From NCBI GenBank assembly GCA_018417955.1, contig JACTVC010000006.1:62001-126000 (forward strand): a DNA stretch of 64,000 bases, written 5' to 3'. The stretch's first letter is position 1. The number at the start of each line of letters is the position of its first letter. Both the position numbers and the translations under genes were made by a program. The DNA is from Laccaria trichodermophora. Taxonomy: Eukaryota > Basidiomycota > Agaricomycetes > Agaricales > Hydnangiaceae. Below are positions 11,001 through 21,626 of this stretch, piece after piece. A model generated the notes under the pieces. The model worked only from the letters and a program-made list of their open reading frames with translations. It was not told where the DNA came from and ran no database searches.

Positions 11001-14000
11001 AATATTGAGGGTCCATTCCTCAAACCGAAAGGCATTCTCTTAAATTGCCATAGACCTAAATGACATCGGAATGCGGTTTTTTCCTTGTCGTCGTCTGCCA
11101 TTTCGAGTTGAGTGAAACCGGCGAGGGCATCGAAGGACGACAAAACTTGGGCTCCAGACAAGGCTTGTATGATTTCGGATTGACGTGGTATGGGGAATTC
11201 GTCCGGGATGGTTTTAGCATTCAATTTCCGATAGTCGATAACTAGGCGAGGTTTGCCGTTACGATAGACGACAAGAGCCGGGAAACCCCAAGGGCTAGTC
11301 GATGGTTCGATGACTCCAGCTTCGAACCATGTCTTTATTTGTTGATCTATAACTTCTCTTTTCGCGGGTGAGGTGCCGTACATGGGTTCTGAGATGGGTA
11401 GCGTGTCGGGTTGCAGCGGAATTCGTACTCGCGCATCCACATGTCCCAATCGTCCGTCCACTCCGAAGGCTGCAGCATTCCTGCGCAACACTTCGGACAG
11501 TCTTTCGCGGTATTCCTCAGGTATATCTGGTCCTAGGTTGACTAATTCTTCTACCTTGCCCTCTAAGGGATCCTCAGGCACCGCCATCGTTTTAGGTCCC
11601 CACGAGGTGTCATTTTCGAAACGATCGTCATGCCCAGGAGTATCCGCCTTTAGATTTTCAGCTGAGGCTAAGTCTTGAGCCTTTAAAGTTCCCATTATCG
11701 TTTTCTTCAATGCTTCTGTAGAAGCCACCATTTTGGCAAGGTGTTCCTCATCCTTGGGTTTGTCCAAAGAAGAGTCGGGGTCGATCAAGTATCCCACTAC
11801 CTCTCCCATCCTAACGTAACGCGGATGCGGACTAGTGTTAGCGATCGGTAGGTAGGGGCAGGAGGCATTTATCCAAGTAGTCGGCGCAGCCATCACATTT
11901 TGGTCGTCGGTCCCGATGATGATCTTTTCAACTATCCAATCTTCTCGTCCCTCGAAGGCGGCGTTTACCTCGACGTTTCGGACGTGATAGGGTTGAATAA
12001 GCGCATCCTCAGAAGCCGTTACTTCCGTCAGTTTCTTCACACCACCCTTTGGTTTACCACGAGTTACAGCTTTTCTACGAATAAAGGACTGAGTGACATG
12101 CACCACTCTGATTTCGAAGCCTAAGTCTATATTGTGAGCCGAGGCGGCGGGTAGCACGCGCCCAGACTTCCCGACCAGTACTTCACAAAGCCCCGTGGCA
12201 TGCCTGATGACGCTTAGTTCGTACGTGGTCTGGAAATCTTCTCCTAATAGAAGAGGAACGTTCATGTTCCTTACAACGTAAGCTTCCAGTTCAAAGCTAA
12301 CGATGGACTCGTCTTGAGCTACTACGAAGAGCTCCGTCTTTATATAGCCTAAGACCTTGGCCCCTCCAGTGAGATGATATAATTTCATCCTCATTCCTTC
12401 TCGTAGACGGGGAGAATTTGTCATGGACTGCCAGAATTCTTCGGAAATAAGAGTAATGTCTGCACCTGAGTCAAGTCGCGCCTTGACGCAATCGGACTCT
12501 AGATTATCAATCTTAGCGCGCATATGGAGAGCCTTTGATCCTAGCGAACCCATTCCTTCTGGCAGGGATCGACCCTTGACGGCGGGAAACACCTTTCCAG
12601 GTTCATAGATTCGAGTAGTAGTTTTAGCAGAGACTCGTTTAGGAGGTGTGGGACATCGTAAGGATTCCTTTAGTTTCCCCTTGACTTTTTGTTCGTTACG
12701 GTGCAATGGGTATACTTTATGAAGATTCGCGTTGGGCAATCTATCCTTATGAGGTTCTTTTTCGCGCACATTTGCAGCGAGCATTTCGCGCTTCGTAGCA
12801 GCGTGTGCTTCCTTGAACCCGCCTTGGGAGCTATGGATATCTAAGGCGTATTGTCTGAGCATGCTCTCACTCTCGCAAGCGGAAATAGTGGTCTTAGTTT
12901 CGGCCAACATAGCTAAGTACAATCTGTCCGCTTCCTCTTCCTCGCCGGAATCCCAGTCTACATGTATCTGATGCGCATTCCTAAGGACGTTCCATTTACC
13001 ATAATGGGGGCAGTCTCTATGGAAATGTTTGGGACTGGTGCAGATGTAGCAATCACCGTGAGGCTCCTTCGCGCTGACTTTAGAATCGTCCCGTTCGAAA
13101 GTCACCCCATTCCTTGTCTTCCCGTGAGGGAAATCCGGCTTAGTCGAGTCCTTAGGCCCCCCAGTACGGGGAGGTCTAGACTTAAACTTCCGGTTTGAGT
13201 TATTGACGAAGTTTACACTTTTCTCTTCGTCATCCCCTTCGTCGCAAGAGCTTGGCTCCAAGGCGATATCATGATGATGCGGTTCCACCCCCGCTGCGTG
13301 CGCAGCGCGCGGACGGTGGTTCCGGTAAAACGGCGCTGGCTTGCGATTACGCTCAGCCTGCTGCCAAGATGCCATAAGACTATTATTCATCTTTTTAGCC
13401 GTCGACTGGGTGGCTAGGATAGAAGGACAGAGAGTCTCGTTCAGGTAATGAGTCCATTCCACTGGTTGGCGTCTGAGAATTCGTGCAACCGCGGTGGGTC
13501 CGTCGACTTCGTCCGGGTGTAGGAAGAGGTGATGACGGATCCGTCGCTGTATATATTCCAGTGGACTTTCCTGTTCGTGCCCCTTGTTCCTGAATGTCAT
13601 TTCGTCAAATTCGAAAGTTCGCTCGCGCACCCATTCTTCGTCCAAGAAATGCGATTGGATGCCAACCATCATGTTATCCCAGTTGATTGAAAAGTAAGCT
13701 TGATCGGGAGCGGGTAGAGTTTCCCACCAGCTCTTGGCGTAGGAGGTCCACTTAAAGGGTGCTAGCTGTGCTATACCCTCCTTCATCTTAGGGCCCAAGC
13801 CGGATAGGAATCCCATCGCACTCAAGTAGTCGATAGCAGTATCTCCAGCACCGTTCCATTCAGGTAGGACAGTCGAGTTCAACTTATGATTAATTTGCCA
13901 TTCCTCTGGAGTTCGCCACCAGGGTGGTGGTTCTTGAGAGGACGGGTTCCCGTCGTCTCCCCCTCCACCACTTCCTCCACCGCCTCTTCCACCGCCTCCT

Positions 14001-16885
14001 CCACCGCCTCCTCCACCGCCTCCTCCGCCGCCTCCTCCTCCATTACCCCTAAGGGGAACGTACCAGGAGGCTGGGGGGTTCGATCTGTTAGGATCCGGGT
14101 TAGGTCGTCTTCCATGGTCGTCGTTGTTGCTGGAAGGAGGCGATCCTCCTGGGGGGGGACCGTCATTACGAGCGGTAGAGATTCCACGGTGGTTTTTGCC
14201 GTCGCCGTTCGCTTCAGACGGTGATTGGACTCCCGTAGGGTTGCTCCTCTGTCTGAACGTGTAGCTGGTCCATGACTTAGGGCTGGGTATGCGCGAAGTA
14301 AACGCTGCAGGTGCCCTAAGGTTGTCATTGTTAATGTCGGAGATCACGGTCGCTGGAGCGTTATTGGTGGTCGTAGTTTTTACAGAGGAAGTTCCTACTG
14401 CGGACACGCCAACCGCTCCTATCCCAGGTAGTCGTGTTACGGGGTGCTTTTTAGAAAGAAGAACCGATATAGATCCAGGGATAGGCGGTTCAGTAACGAA
14501 CCTGACGCTCTGACCTTCACTTGCAGCGGGGTTTCGCGCAGATTCAGGTCCAGTAGTATGGGTGGTGGGCTCGCTTGAGATAGAGGATCCGGTTCTTAGC
14601 GACGGAAGGGTGTTACGAGTCCGATGGATGGTGAATTCTTTGGGGACAGGCCTATCTTTATAGGCTCGATCGCGCAAATATGCAGCGATCTCCGCTAGGT
14701 CCTGGGGCATCTTGCTGAAGTAGTCTGGTCTTGCAAGCAACTTGCCGACCTCCTTCCTAGCAGACTCGCTGCCGAACGCGGATCGTAGGGACGGTCTAGT
14801 CGATTCATAAGAACTAATAGACATCTGATCAGAACCCGATCTATACATTTTCGTGAGGGCGTTGATTTGCAGCACCAAGTGTTTTGAGGCTATGGTGGTT
14901 CGATGTTGCAGAATCCGATACGTAGCCAGGATTTCGGTTCTACTCTTGCTAGAGGCTATGAGTCTTAAGAACGCGAACTGCTGATCAAGAACGAAGCGTT
15001 CTCTCTCGCGCTTGCAGAAGAAGTCCGCCAGGACTTGTAACACTTGGTCAACGGTTACAACAACTTGCGAGGCTTCCAAGAGTAGAGTACGTTCAATTCC
15101 GTAGGTGACATCTAGTCCGGTGTACTTCACTAGATCATTTCTACTGACTTCGTATTCGGCGAACTTTCGGACTGCGGTACCTAGATTCTCCCATCGACAG
15201 TCCCTGGGGGTAGTATAGACTAACTCGATGGCACATCTCAGCCGATCGCAGTCGAGCTTCGTCCTGCCCGGGATTATCCCATCGATGGCGCCGAGAGGTA
15301 CGAGGGCGTCCTCATCCGCGGATGGGTCGAACACGCCGAACATTCGCTCCGACGACCGGATGATAGGTTCTGCCCATATGGGCAAGTTCCTGACTCCCTC
15401 TATGTCCCAGAAGATCGTTTTGTACTCGGTCTCCTTGAGCTCCGTAGAAGTTGCCGTGGAAGCAGCACGCCGTGTTCCTCTACCTTTGGTATGACTAGAG
15501 GCGGACGTATGCGCTTCGTCGTCGATGGTCTCTTTTCGGACAGCGGTTTGGAGGTTCAATAGCTCGTCTCTAAGAGCCAAGGCTGTGTCCGATGGTGCAG
15601 TTTGCGCTATCTGACTGAAGGCTGCGAATTGATTCGCGCCTGAGGTCGAGGGCTTTCGAGTAGCTTTATTCGAGTTATTCGCGCTTCTGGGAGCAGCGGG
15701 GATTGCACTCGCGCTTTTATTAGCAGCGGGTTGTGTGCTCGCGTTTCTATTCGCTATGGGAACGCGTTTCGCGCTTTGGGAAGCAGCGGGGAGCGAAGAG
15801 GGTTCCCCTGGACCGACTTTGCCAGGTAGGTGGGGTCCAGTGAGCACTGGACCCGAAGATGGCATATGGCTGCCGTCCGTGGGGGTGGTTGCTTCGGGGT
15901 CTGGTTCCTCAGTCATGGCCACGCCTTTTCCCTTCTTTTTGGTCGTCAACGGCGTTACGATTTCGCGGCTGGCTGAGTTGTTGGTATTACGCGGCTTATT
16001 CCTTAGAGCTTTGTCTCCGCCGGAGGGGGTTGTTGAACTCATGGAGGAATAGGATGAGGGAGTTCGCTGGCAAGCGCCCTGTTTAAGTAGGGTTGGCTGA
16101 TGATCAGGGTATGGACAGGGTAAGAATTTCCCAGACAGGTTTGGAGTTAGGGTCGTCCACACGCGGGAATTTCCTTCTTTTGGGGGAGGCTCCTCTTTGA
16201 CCGAGTAGTTCAAAAGTAGTAAAGGTCGTAGGGCATAGCTCGTGTAATTTGGGAGAGGTGAATTAATAGAAGCGATTGTCGAATCGTCGGATTTGTAGGG
16301 GTTGACTGAACTACTCGTTGGTTGGGTGAACGACGCTAGAGTCACGGATGATGAAGTTTCGTCGTCCGCGTCGCTACCTTCGAGAGCAGCGGGTGAACGC
16401 GCTAACGGAGGTTCGATAGGGACGTTCGTTGCATTGTTACCCTCGAGAGCTGCGGGGAGGCGCGCTAACGAGGGTTTCATAGGGTCCTTGGTTGACGTTC
16501 CATCCGTTCGAGAATTTAGAGAGATGGAAAGCCTAGAAACTGTCGTTAGAAGACAGATAGAGTTGGTGGCGCTCACCTGTTGTGTTTCCTCCGTAGTTAG
16601 GCACTCCGGGACTTCATGTTGATGAAGTCCGCGGTGCCCCCACCATTGTGAAACTTGCCGATCGTTAAGGACTTCTCGATGAGTCCGCCGTCGCGTAACC
16701 ATGGAGGAGAGCCAACGTGGTTGCCGAATGAGAGTACGGTTAGTGGCTCCGACTAGCGGAGCCTCGAGTTGGTTTCCCTGTAACCCTGGAACAGGGGAGC
16801 TGTCACCCAGCTCGGGGCTCTGGTATCCCGGAGGGGAGGCTCGAGGTCGCCTAACCGTGTTAGATAATGATGACTCGCTCCACAT
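8021..16885 (-). mobile_element. Ty3/gypsy chromovirus gag-pol, single intact 2,954-aa ORF
   Basis: An uninterrupted polyprotein in the usual Ty3/gypsy order. Residues 1-900 are a Ser/Thr/Pro-rich leader, followed by a glycine run near 945-970 and a capsid-like region (about 990-1200). A CCHC zinc knuckle (CYICTSPKHFHRDC) lies near 1280. The aspartic protease motif DSGA is near 1472. Reverse transcriptase carries YIDD near 1982, and RNase H carries TDAS near 2132. Integrase has an HHCC finger near 2525-2560 and a DDE core after it. A C-terminal chromodomain (RWKGYGPADDSW) occupies about 2895-2950. Gag and pol are fused without frameshift. All catalytic motifs I looked for are present, so it may be active or recently so. 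No paired LTRs were found by eye. Chromodomains of this class usually steer integration to heterochromatin, which would suit the satellite-rich setting. Confidence 0.96.
13960..14046. repeat. Glycine-codon microsatellite inside gag
   Basis: An imperfect repeat of CCTCCACCG/CCTCCTCC (GGN runs on the coding strand) encodes the polyglycine stretch ahead of the capsid-like region. It keeps the frame and probably varies in length between copies by slippage. Confidence 0.85.
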
Positions 16886-16962
16886 ATAAGTTTAGGTGGA
16901 AGTTTGCAAGTGCTTTATTTGTCTATCGTAAAGCATTATAACAAGATACAAATAAGGGTAAA

Positions 16963-16975
16963 TACGATGATACCA
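16963..16975 (-). other. Primer-binding-site-like sequence of the chromovirus
   Basis: Read on the element's strand, TGGTATCATCG lies about 90 bp upstream of the gag start and directly follows ...GTGACA, which ends in CA like an LTR terminus. It resembles the TGGTATCA primer site complementary to initiator tRNA-Met in many LTR elements. The putative LTR remnant (from 16976) seems cut short by the foldback element starting near 17014. This is tentative because no matching LTR copy was found on the other side. Confidence 0.35.
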
Positions 16976-17013
16976 TGTCACGCAAGAGAAGGTAGATGTT
17001 ACTACAGTATCAC

Positions 17014-18044
17014 AGTTTGTAGTGTCCGCTTTTTCATTAGAAAAGTTTGTAGTGTCCAGTTTTTAAGACTACAAAAGTTTGTAGTGTGCGCTTTTTCATT
17101 AGAAGAGTTTGTAATGTCTGCCTTTTCATTTAAAAAAGTTTGTAGTTGACATGTAGTTTATGGTGTCTTTGGCCCTATCTATGTCATGGGATGAGGTTGA
17201 AGGATTGCCAGTGGTGCAGCATTGGTATTTGACATCATGCACAAGTTGTCTTTCACAGGAGGAAAGGCCATTGATACCTGCTGTGCTATCTGAAAACATA
17301 ATTGTGACTTCATATGGAAATATGGCTGAAGGATTGACATCACTGTATATATCATCAGTTTCTGACATCATGCTCAAGGTGTCTTTCAAGCTAGAGAAGG
17401 CTATTCATGTTGATATCTACCCAAGGCATGGTCAGCTTGCAACATGACCTGACTTAAAGACACCTCAAAGGATGAATCAGCCCATTATATATCACATCTT
17501 GCCCAAGTTGGCTTTGAAGCTAGAAAGGGCTATTTATGTTGATATCTACTCAATACATGGTCAACTTAGAACATGACCTAGAACACCTCAAAGGATGAAT
17601 CAGCCCATCATCCTACAGCCCTCAAAGAGCTGTATCAAAGTTGACTATGTTTGGGACAGGCCAGTAGCTATCAATGTGAAGGCAGACAGTGTAAAAGCCC
17701 ACTTGGGCATCATGTCAAAAACTCATGATATCATGTCAATCCTTCAGCCACAGTGCATGATGTCAAATACTAATGCTGCAGCACTGGCAATCCTTCAACC
17801 TCATCCATAACATAGATAGGGCCAAAGACACCCTAAACTACATGTCAACTACAAACTTTTTTAAATGAAAAGGAGGACACTACAAACTCTTCTGATAAAA
17901 AAGTGCACACTACAAACTTTTGTAGTCTCAAAAAGTGGACACTACAAACTTTTCTAATGAAAAAGCGCACACTACAAACTTTTGTAGTCTTAAAAAGCAG
18001 ACACTACAAACTTTTCTAATGAAAAGGCTCAACACTACAAACTT
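17014..18044. mobile_element. Foldback element, about 1 kb, with subterminal 35-bp repeats
   Basis: The two ends are long inverted repeats. Each contains several copies of a unit of about 35 bp, GTTTGTAGTGTCCGCTTTTT on the left and its complement on the right. The complementarity continues inward: GGTGTCTTTGGCCCTATCTA at 17162 pairs with the region near 17815-17835, and the block around GGCTGAAGGATTGACAT pairs near 17745. Two direct copies of a block of about 75 bp (about 17408-17487 and 17536-17612) occupy the centre. No transposase is encoded. It sits beside the chromovirus 5' end and may have truncated its LTR. Confidence 0.85.
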
Positions 18045-18066
18045 TGTAGTCAACATAACCTTTTGG

Positions 18067-18079
18067 CCCTAACCCTAAC
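18067..18079. repeat. Two telomere-like CCCTAA units
   Basis: CCCTAACCCTAAC occurs just outside the foldback element. Two units are too few to prove a telomeric origin. Confidence 0.3.
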
Positions 18080-18500
18080 TTTGTAGTCTAAGTGCAACTT
18101 TTGTAGTCTTTTATAGTGCATCAGTAAACTGTGTAGTATAAGTCTGACTTTTTTGTTGTCATATATCTGACTGTTATGGTAGGGCATGCACCTTCCTTTT
18201 TTGGTCATTTTTCCCATGATACAATAATTGTAGCCCTTTCTTTTAGCTTTCTAAATATACTGAAATCATGTTGTTTGATTTTGTTTTCATAGAGAAAAAC
18301 ACAAAATACAAAAAAAAACACGACACTTTTGACATTCCTTTACCTCATATCTCCACAATGGGAGCACTTCAGAATACAATTCAAACAGATTTGGGAAGCT
18401 ACACTGTAGGGCTACAACTTTTGTTTTTTGACCATTTTTGGTAACTGGTCATGTGACCACTTCCATGGAAGCCCATTGCATGGACCCTGACATGTGGGAT
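18080..18500. other. AT-rich intergenic stretch
   Basis: No gene or structured repeat seen, apart from scattered TTTGTAGTCT words related to the foldback element's subterminal unit. Confidence 0.5.
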
Positions 18501-19000
18501 ACATCTGAAAAATCCCAATGAAAATATTGGGGGTAAATATGAAAAGTTGCAATGAAAACAGTGGGGATAAATATGAAATTCAGAATGAAATACTGAGAGC
18601 TGAATAATGAAAAGTTGCAATGAAAGCAGTGGGGGTAAATATGAAATTCAGAATGAAATTCTGTCAGCTGAATAATGAAAAGTCACAATGAAAGCAGTGG
18701 GAATAAATATGAAATTCAGAATGAAATACTGAGAGCTGAATAATGAAAAGTCACAATGAAAACAGTGGGGATAAATATGAAATTCAGAATGGAATATTGA
18801 GAGCTGAATAATGAAAAGTCGCAATGAAAGCAGTGGGGATAAATATGAAATTCTGTCAGCTGAATAATGAAAGGTCGCAATGAAAGCAGTGGGAATAAAT
18901 ATGAAATTCTGTCAGCTGAATAATGAAAAGTCACAATGAAAGCAGTGGGGATAAATATGAAATTCAGAATAAAATACTGAGAGATAAGTATGAAAATCTG
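18500..19000. repeat. Minisatellite with 68-bp and 56-bp units
   Basis: GCTGAATAATGAAA recurs at about 18599, 18667, 18735, 18803, 18859 and 18915. This gives three 68-bp intervals followed by 56-bp intervals, the shorter form lacking 12 bp. ATAAATATGAAATTC and CAATGAAAGCAGTGGGG are the conserved blocks. No coding potential is credible. Confidence 0.9.
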
Positions 19001-19149
19001 CAATGAAATTGCCAGCCACCTTTATGAAATTCACAAGGGTAATTCTCCTACAACTTATGAGTGAAGCCCAGCATTTAAATGAATGAGAGACATAGGCAAG
19101 TCAAATGAAAGGCCTTTCATAATTATGCTTGAGATATAGATATTTAGCT

Positions 19150-21266
19150 CTAGGCATATGCCTTGGTATTATGATAAAAGTGGTAGCCACCAGTCAGCAC
19201 ACATGGTTCGAGTGGCTGTTCAGGTGCATCTTCAGCTGTTTGTTCACGAAACTCGACGTTGGACAAGTCTTCTATATCAGTGTCTTCGTCGTCGGTGGCT
19301 TCAGCAAGACATTGTTTCTTGTGTTGATTTCTGCTAGTATTTCATTGAACGGTGATTGATATTTGAATCTCAATGATTGAATCGAACAGGGCATTTCCAT
19401 GACTGGAATAATAGAACCACAAGCTGTTGAGAATTTGATCGAGTTCAGATGGGAAATGGATCACAAGCAATTTGTCGAGTATCAAGGATAAAACACAAGA
19501 TGGGAAATATGATGACTGTGGGCGGTATTTGTGGGCATCAGACTTGCGTTCAATTTGGCGAATAGATTCACCAAATTTGAGTAAATGTTTCTGTGCAGCT
19601 TCTCTCTCTTTTTTCTTCAGCTTGTCTTTCTTTGGCGTTGCAGGAAATCGATGAGAAGTTCAAGGTGCTGTCAAGATAGGGAATGGAGCTGAGCCTACAG
19701 GCAACGGGGATGGTGGAAACACAAGAGTGCGATTCCCTAACCGTGGTAGACAAAGTAAGCATGGTAGCTGATGACCAGCAGCAACACAATCTAGACGAGA
19801 CAGATCTGGACAAGAGGGATCCAAGGAAGGGTTGGCATAGCAGGTATTGATGCATGCGATATAACAAGATTTTTCAGTAATCACAAGGGCCTTACATCGA
19901 TCGAGCACATGAGGAGTCTTGGTCCTCTTCTTGGATCGATTGTTGAGTTGAACAGGAGAAGAAACAGCTAGGAGAAATTCATATTGCTTCAACTGTAGAA
20001 ACAACAAACTCACATGCGAGGAATGAACGTGCTTCCTTGATTACAGAGCGATGTGAGAGGATGACACCTCATCCAATTGTATTCGGATCCCTTCCCACAC
20101 AGCCTTTCTCCTGCCATGACTCATTAAATGTCAAACCAAACCCAAGTGAGAGGCTGTCAAGAAGAGACTTCGCGTTGAGCCCATTGGAGAAAGCGACAGT
20201 CGATATAACAATCTGTAAGTGTGGTTCGGTCTCAAGAAGCTCTATTGTCTGCCTGTTATAATCAGCAGGGCAGATGCTGTGATAGACCCGAGCTTAGATG
20301 AGCTTGTTTGTCCCTTCAGGTTGCATCCGCCAGATGTAAGCAAAGACCTGAGAGACCTGGTTGACAGTTCGGCAGTGTATAATAGTTTTACGTCCGCTTG
20401 CAAGGTAAGGAAAAATATCAGGAAACTTGTCGCCATTGAGTCCATGAGTGAGGAATTGTACGGTAAACTGTGTATTCAGATGCTTGTTAGACCTCTGGAT
20501 GAGTACAAAGTTCCCTTCAAAGAAGCCAAGACTTTTACAGACAGAAACCGTTGGTTGCCCAGGCTCGAGTGTTGCAGTGAGACCGACAATAGATACTGAA
20601 GCAGGAAAGCGCCCACACAGAAAGGTTCCAATGGTCCCAAACACTAAACGAAATGCAAGACCCCATTCATTGATAAGGTGGACTTCGTCGATGCACACAA
20701 ACAAGATGTTCGCCTGAAAAATTGAATGTTCCATGATTTCCCTCCACTCCTTGTCACGCAGGTGCTCAGGATCCACACAGATAACCTGCCATTTAACGCA
20801 CTCCTTGATTTCTCCTGCCAAACGAATACCAGCCTTGCGTGCCTCGCTCAGGGTTTCTTTGCAGTATGAGAATCCAGAGATGTTGAGCTTCAAAAGCTCA
20901 TGAACCTAGTCCGAAATTCGTGAGTGGAACAGCAAAAAATGGCAAATTGATGTACTATATTATCTGCCAGTCCTTTGGTTGGTGTGACTACCACTCCAAT
21001 TGGTCTATTCCGAGTTGGAAGGCCAGCTACATATGTGTTCAGGTGTTTGTTGTACTCCAGTAGCACAAGAGTCAGTATCAAGAAGGCCACTGACTTTCCC
21101 TCTCCAGTTGCAGTACAACAAAGTGAGTCCTTTCCATCCAGAATAGCCGAAACGAGCTCAAGTTGAACTGCATGCAGTCCGTTCGTCCAATTCGGTACGA
21201 GTTTCTTGACAATGGTATTGATCGTATCGAGTCCTTCAGGGTCCTGCCAGCGGGGTTGTCAAGTCA
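19150..21266 (-). pseudogene. Decayed RecQ-like DNA helicase gene
   Basis: Spliced translation gives helicase motifs in order: Walker A CTATGEGKS (about 21115), motif Ia VVVTPTKGLADNIV, the DEVH-type Walker B CIDEVHLINEWG, SAT-like GLTATLEP, motif IV/V regions TIIHCRTVNQ and IVISTVAFSNGLNAKSLLDS, then motif VI WQEKGCVGR. A zinc-binding-like Cys block (CYIACINTCYANPSL...LPCLLC) and an acidic tail follow. Introns fit at 20906-20955 (50 bp) and 19968-20013 (46 bp). The single reading frame is broken by stops at 20294-20296 (TAA), 20069-20071, 19660-19662 and 19342-19344 (all TGA). The upstream end lacks a start codon; a TGA just beyond suggests a missing or spliced first exon. Active enzymes would use these motifs for ATP-driven DNA unwinding. 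This copy is dead, and it is one of the RecQ-like families that are multicopy in mushroom genomes. Confidence 0.88.
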
Positions 21267-21626
21267 TTATTGAGTTGTCATAATGTATTGGGGATCATTC
21301 AAGATGTAGAATACGAAGTTTAACATGTATTGGATTGAAAATGCATGGGCTATCGCATCGAGAGCAAACAGCAAGGGCGCAATATTGACGCGACGTGGTT
21401 TTAAAGTCTGCAGATTACGTAAAGATTTCGCAGCGCGGTTTTGGGGGCATGGTAACAAACAGACTTCATATATCGTGAACCAAGGTACAACTTCACATAA
21501 ATCGAAGTCTGTCTACGAGAGACTACAAGAATGGTGCATGTGATTGAAGTTGATTTCTCTGTTATTTTATGATGCTCTTCAGGGATATTCTATAGTATTT
21601 GCATCCTTCAAGTTAGTGTGTTCCTC
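21267..21626. other. No feature recognised
   Basis: It would hold the first exon of the RecQ-like relic if one survives. The 63-codon minus frame at 21267-21458 has no helicase motif. Confidence 0.4.

Noticed and set aside
9639..16889. Plus-strand ORFs opposite the chromovirus
   Set aside because: Antisense shadows of the polyprotein with no domains.
18067..18079. Interstitial telomere as evidence of chromosome fusion
   Set aside because: Only two CCCTAA units; chance occurrence is likely in AT/C-rich repeat DNA.
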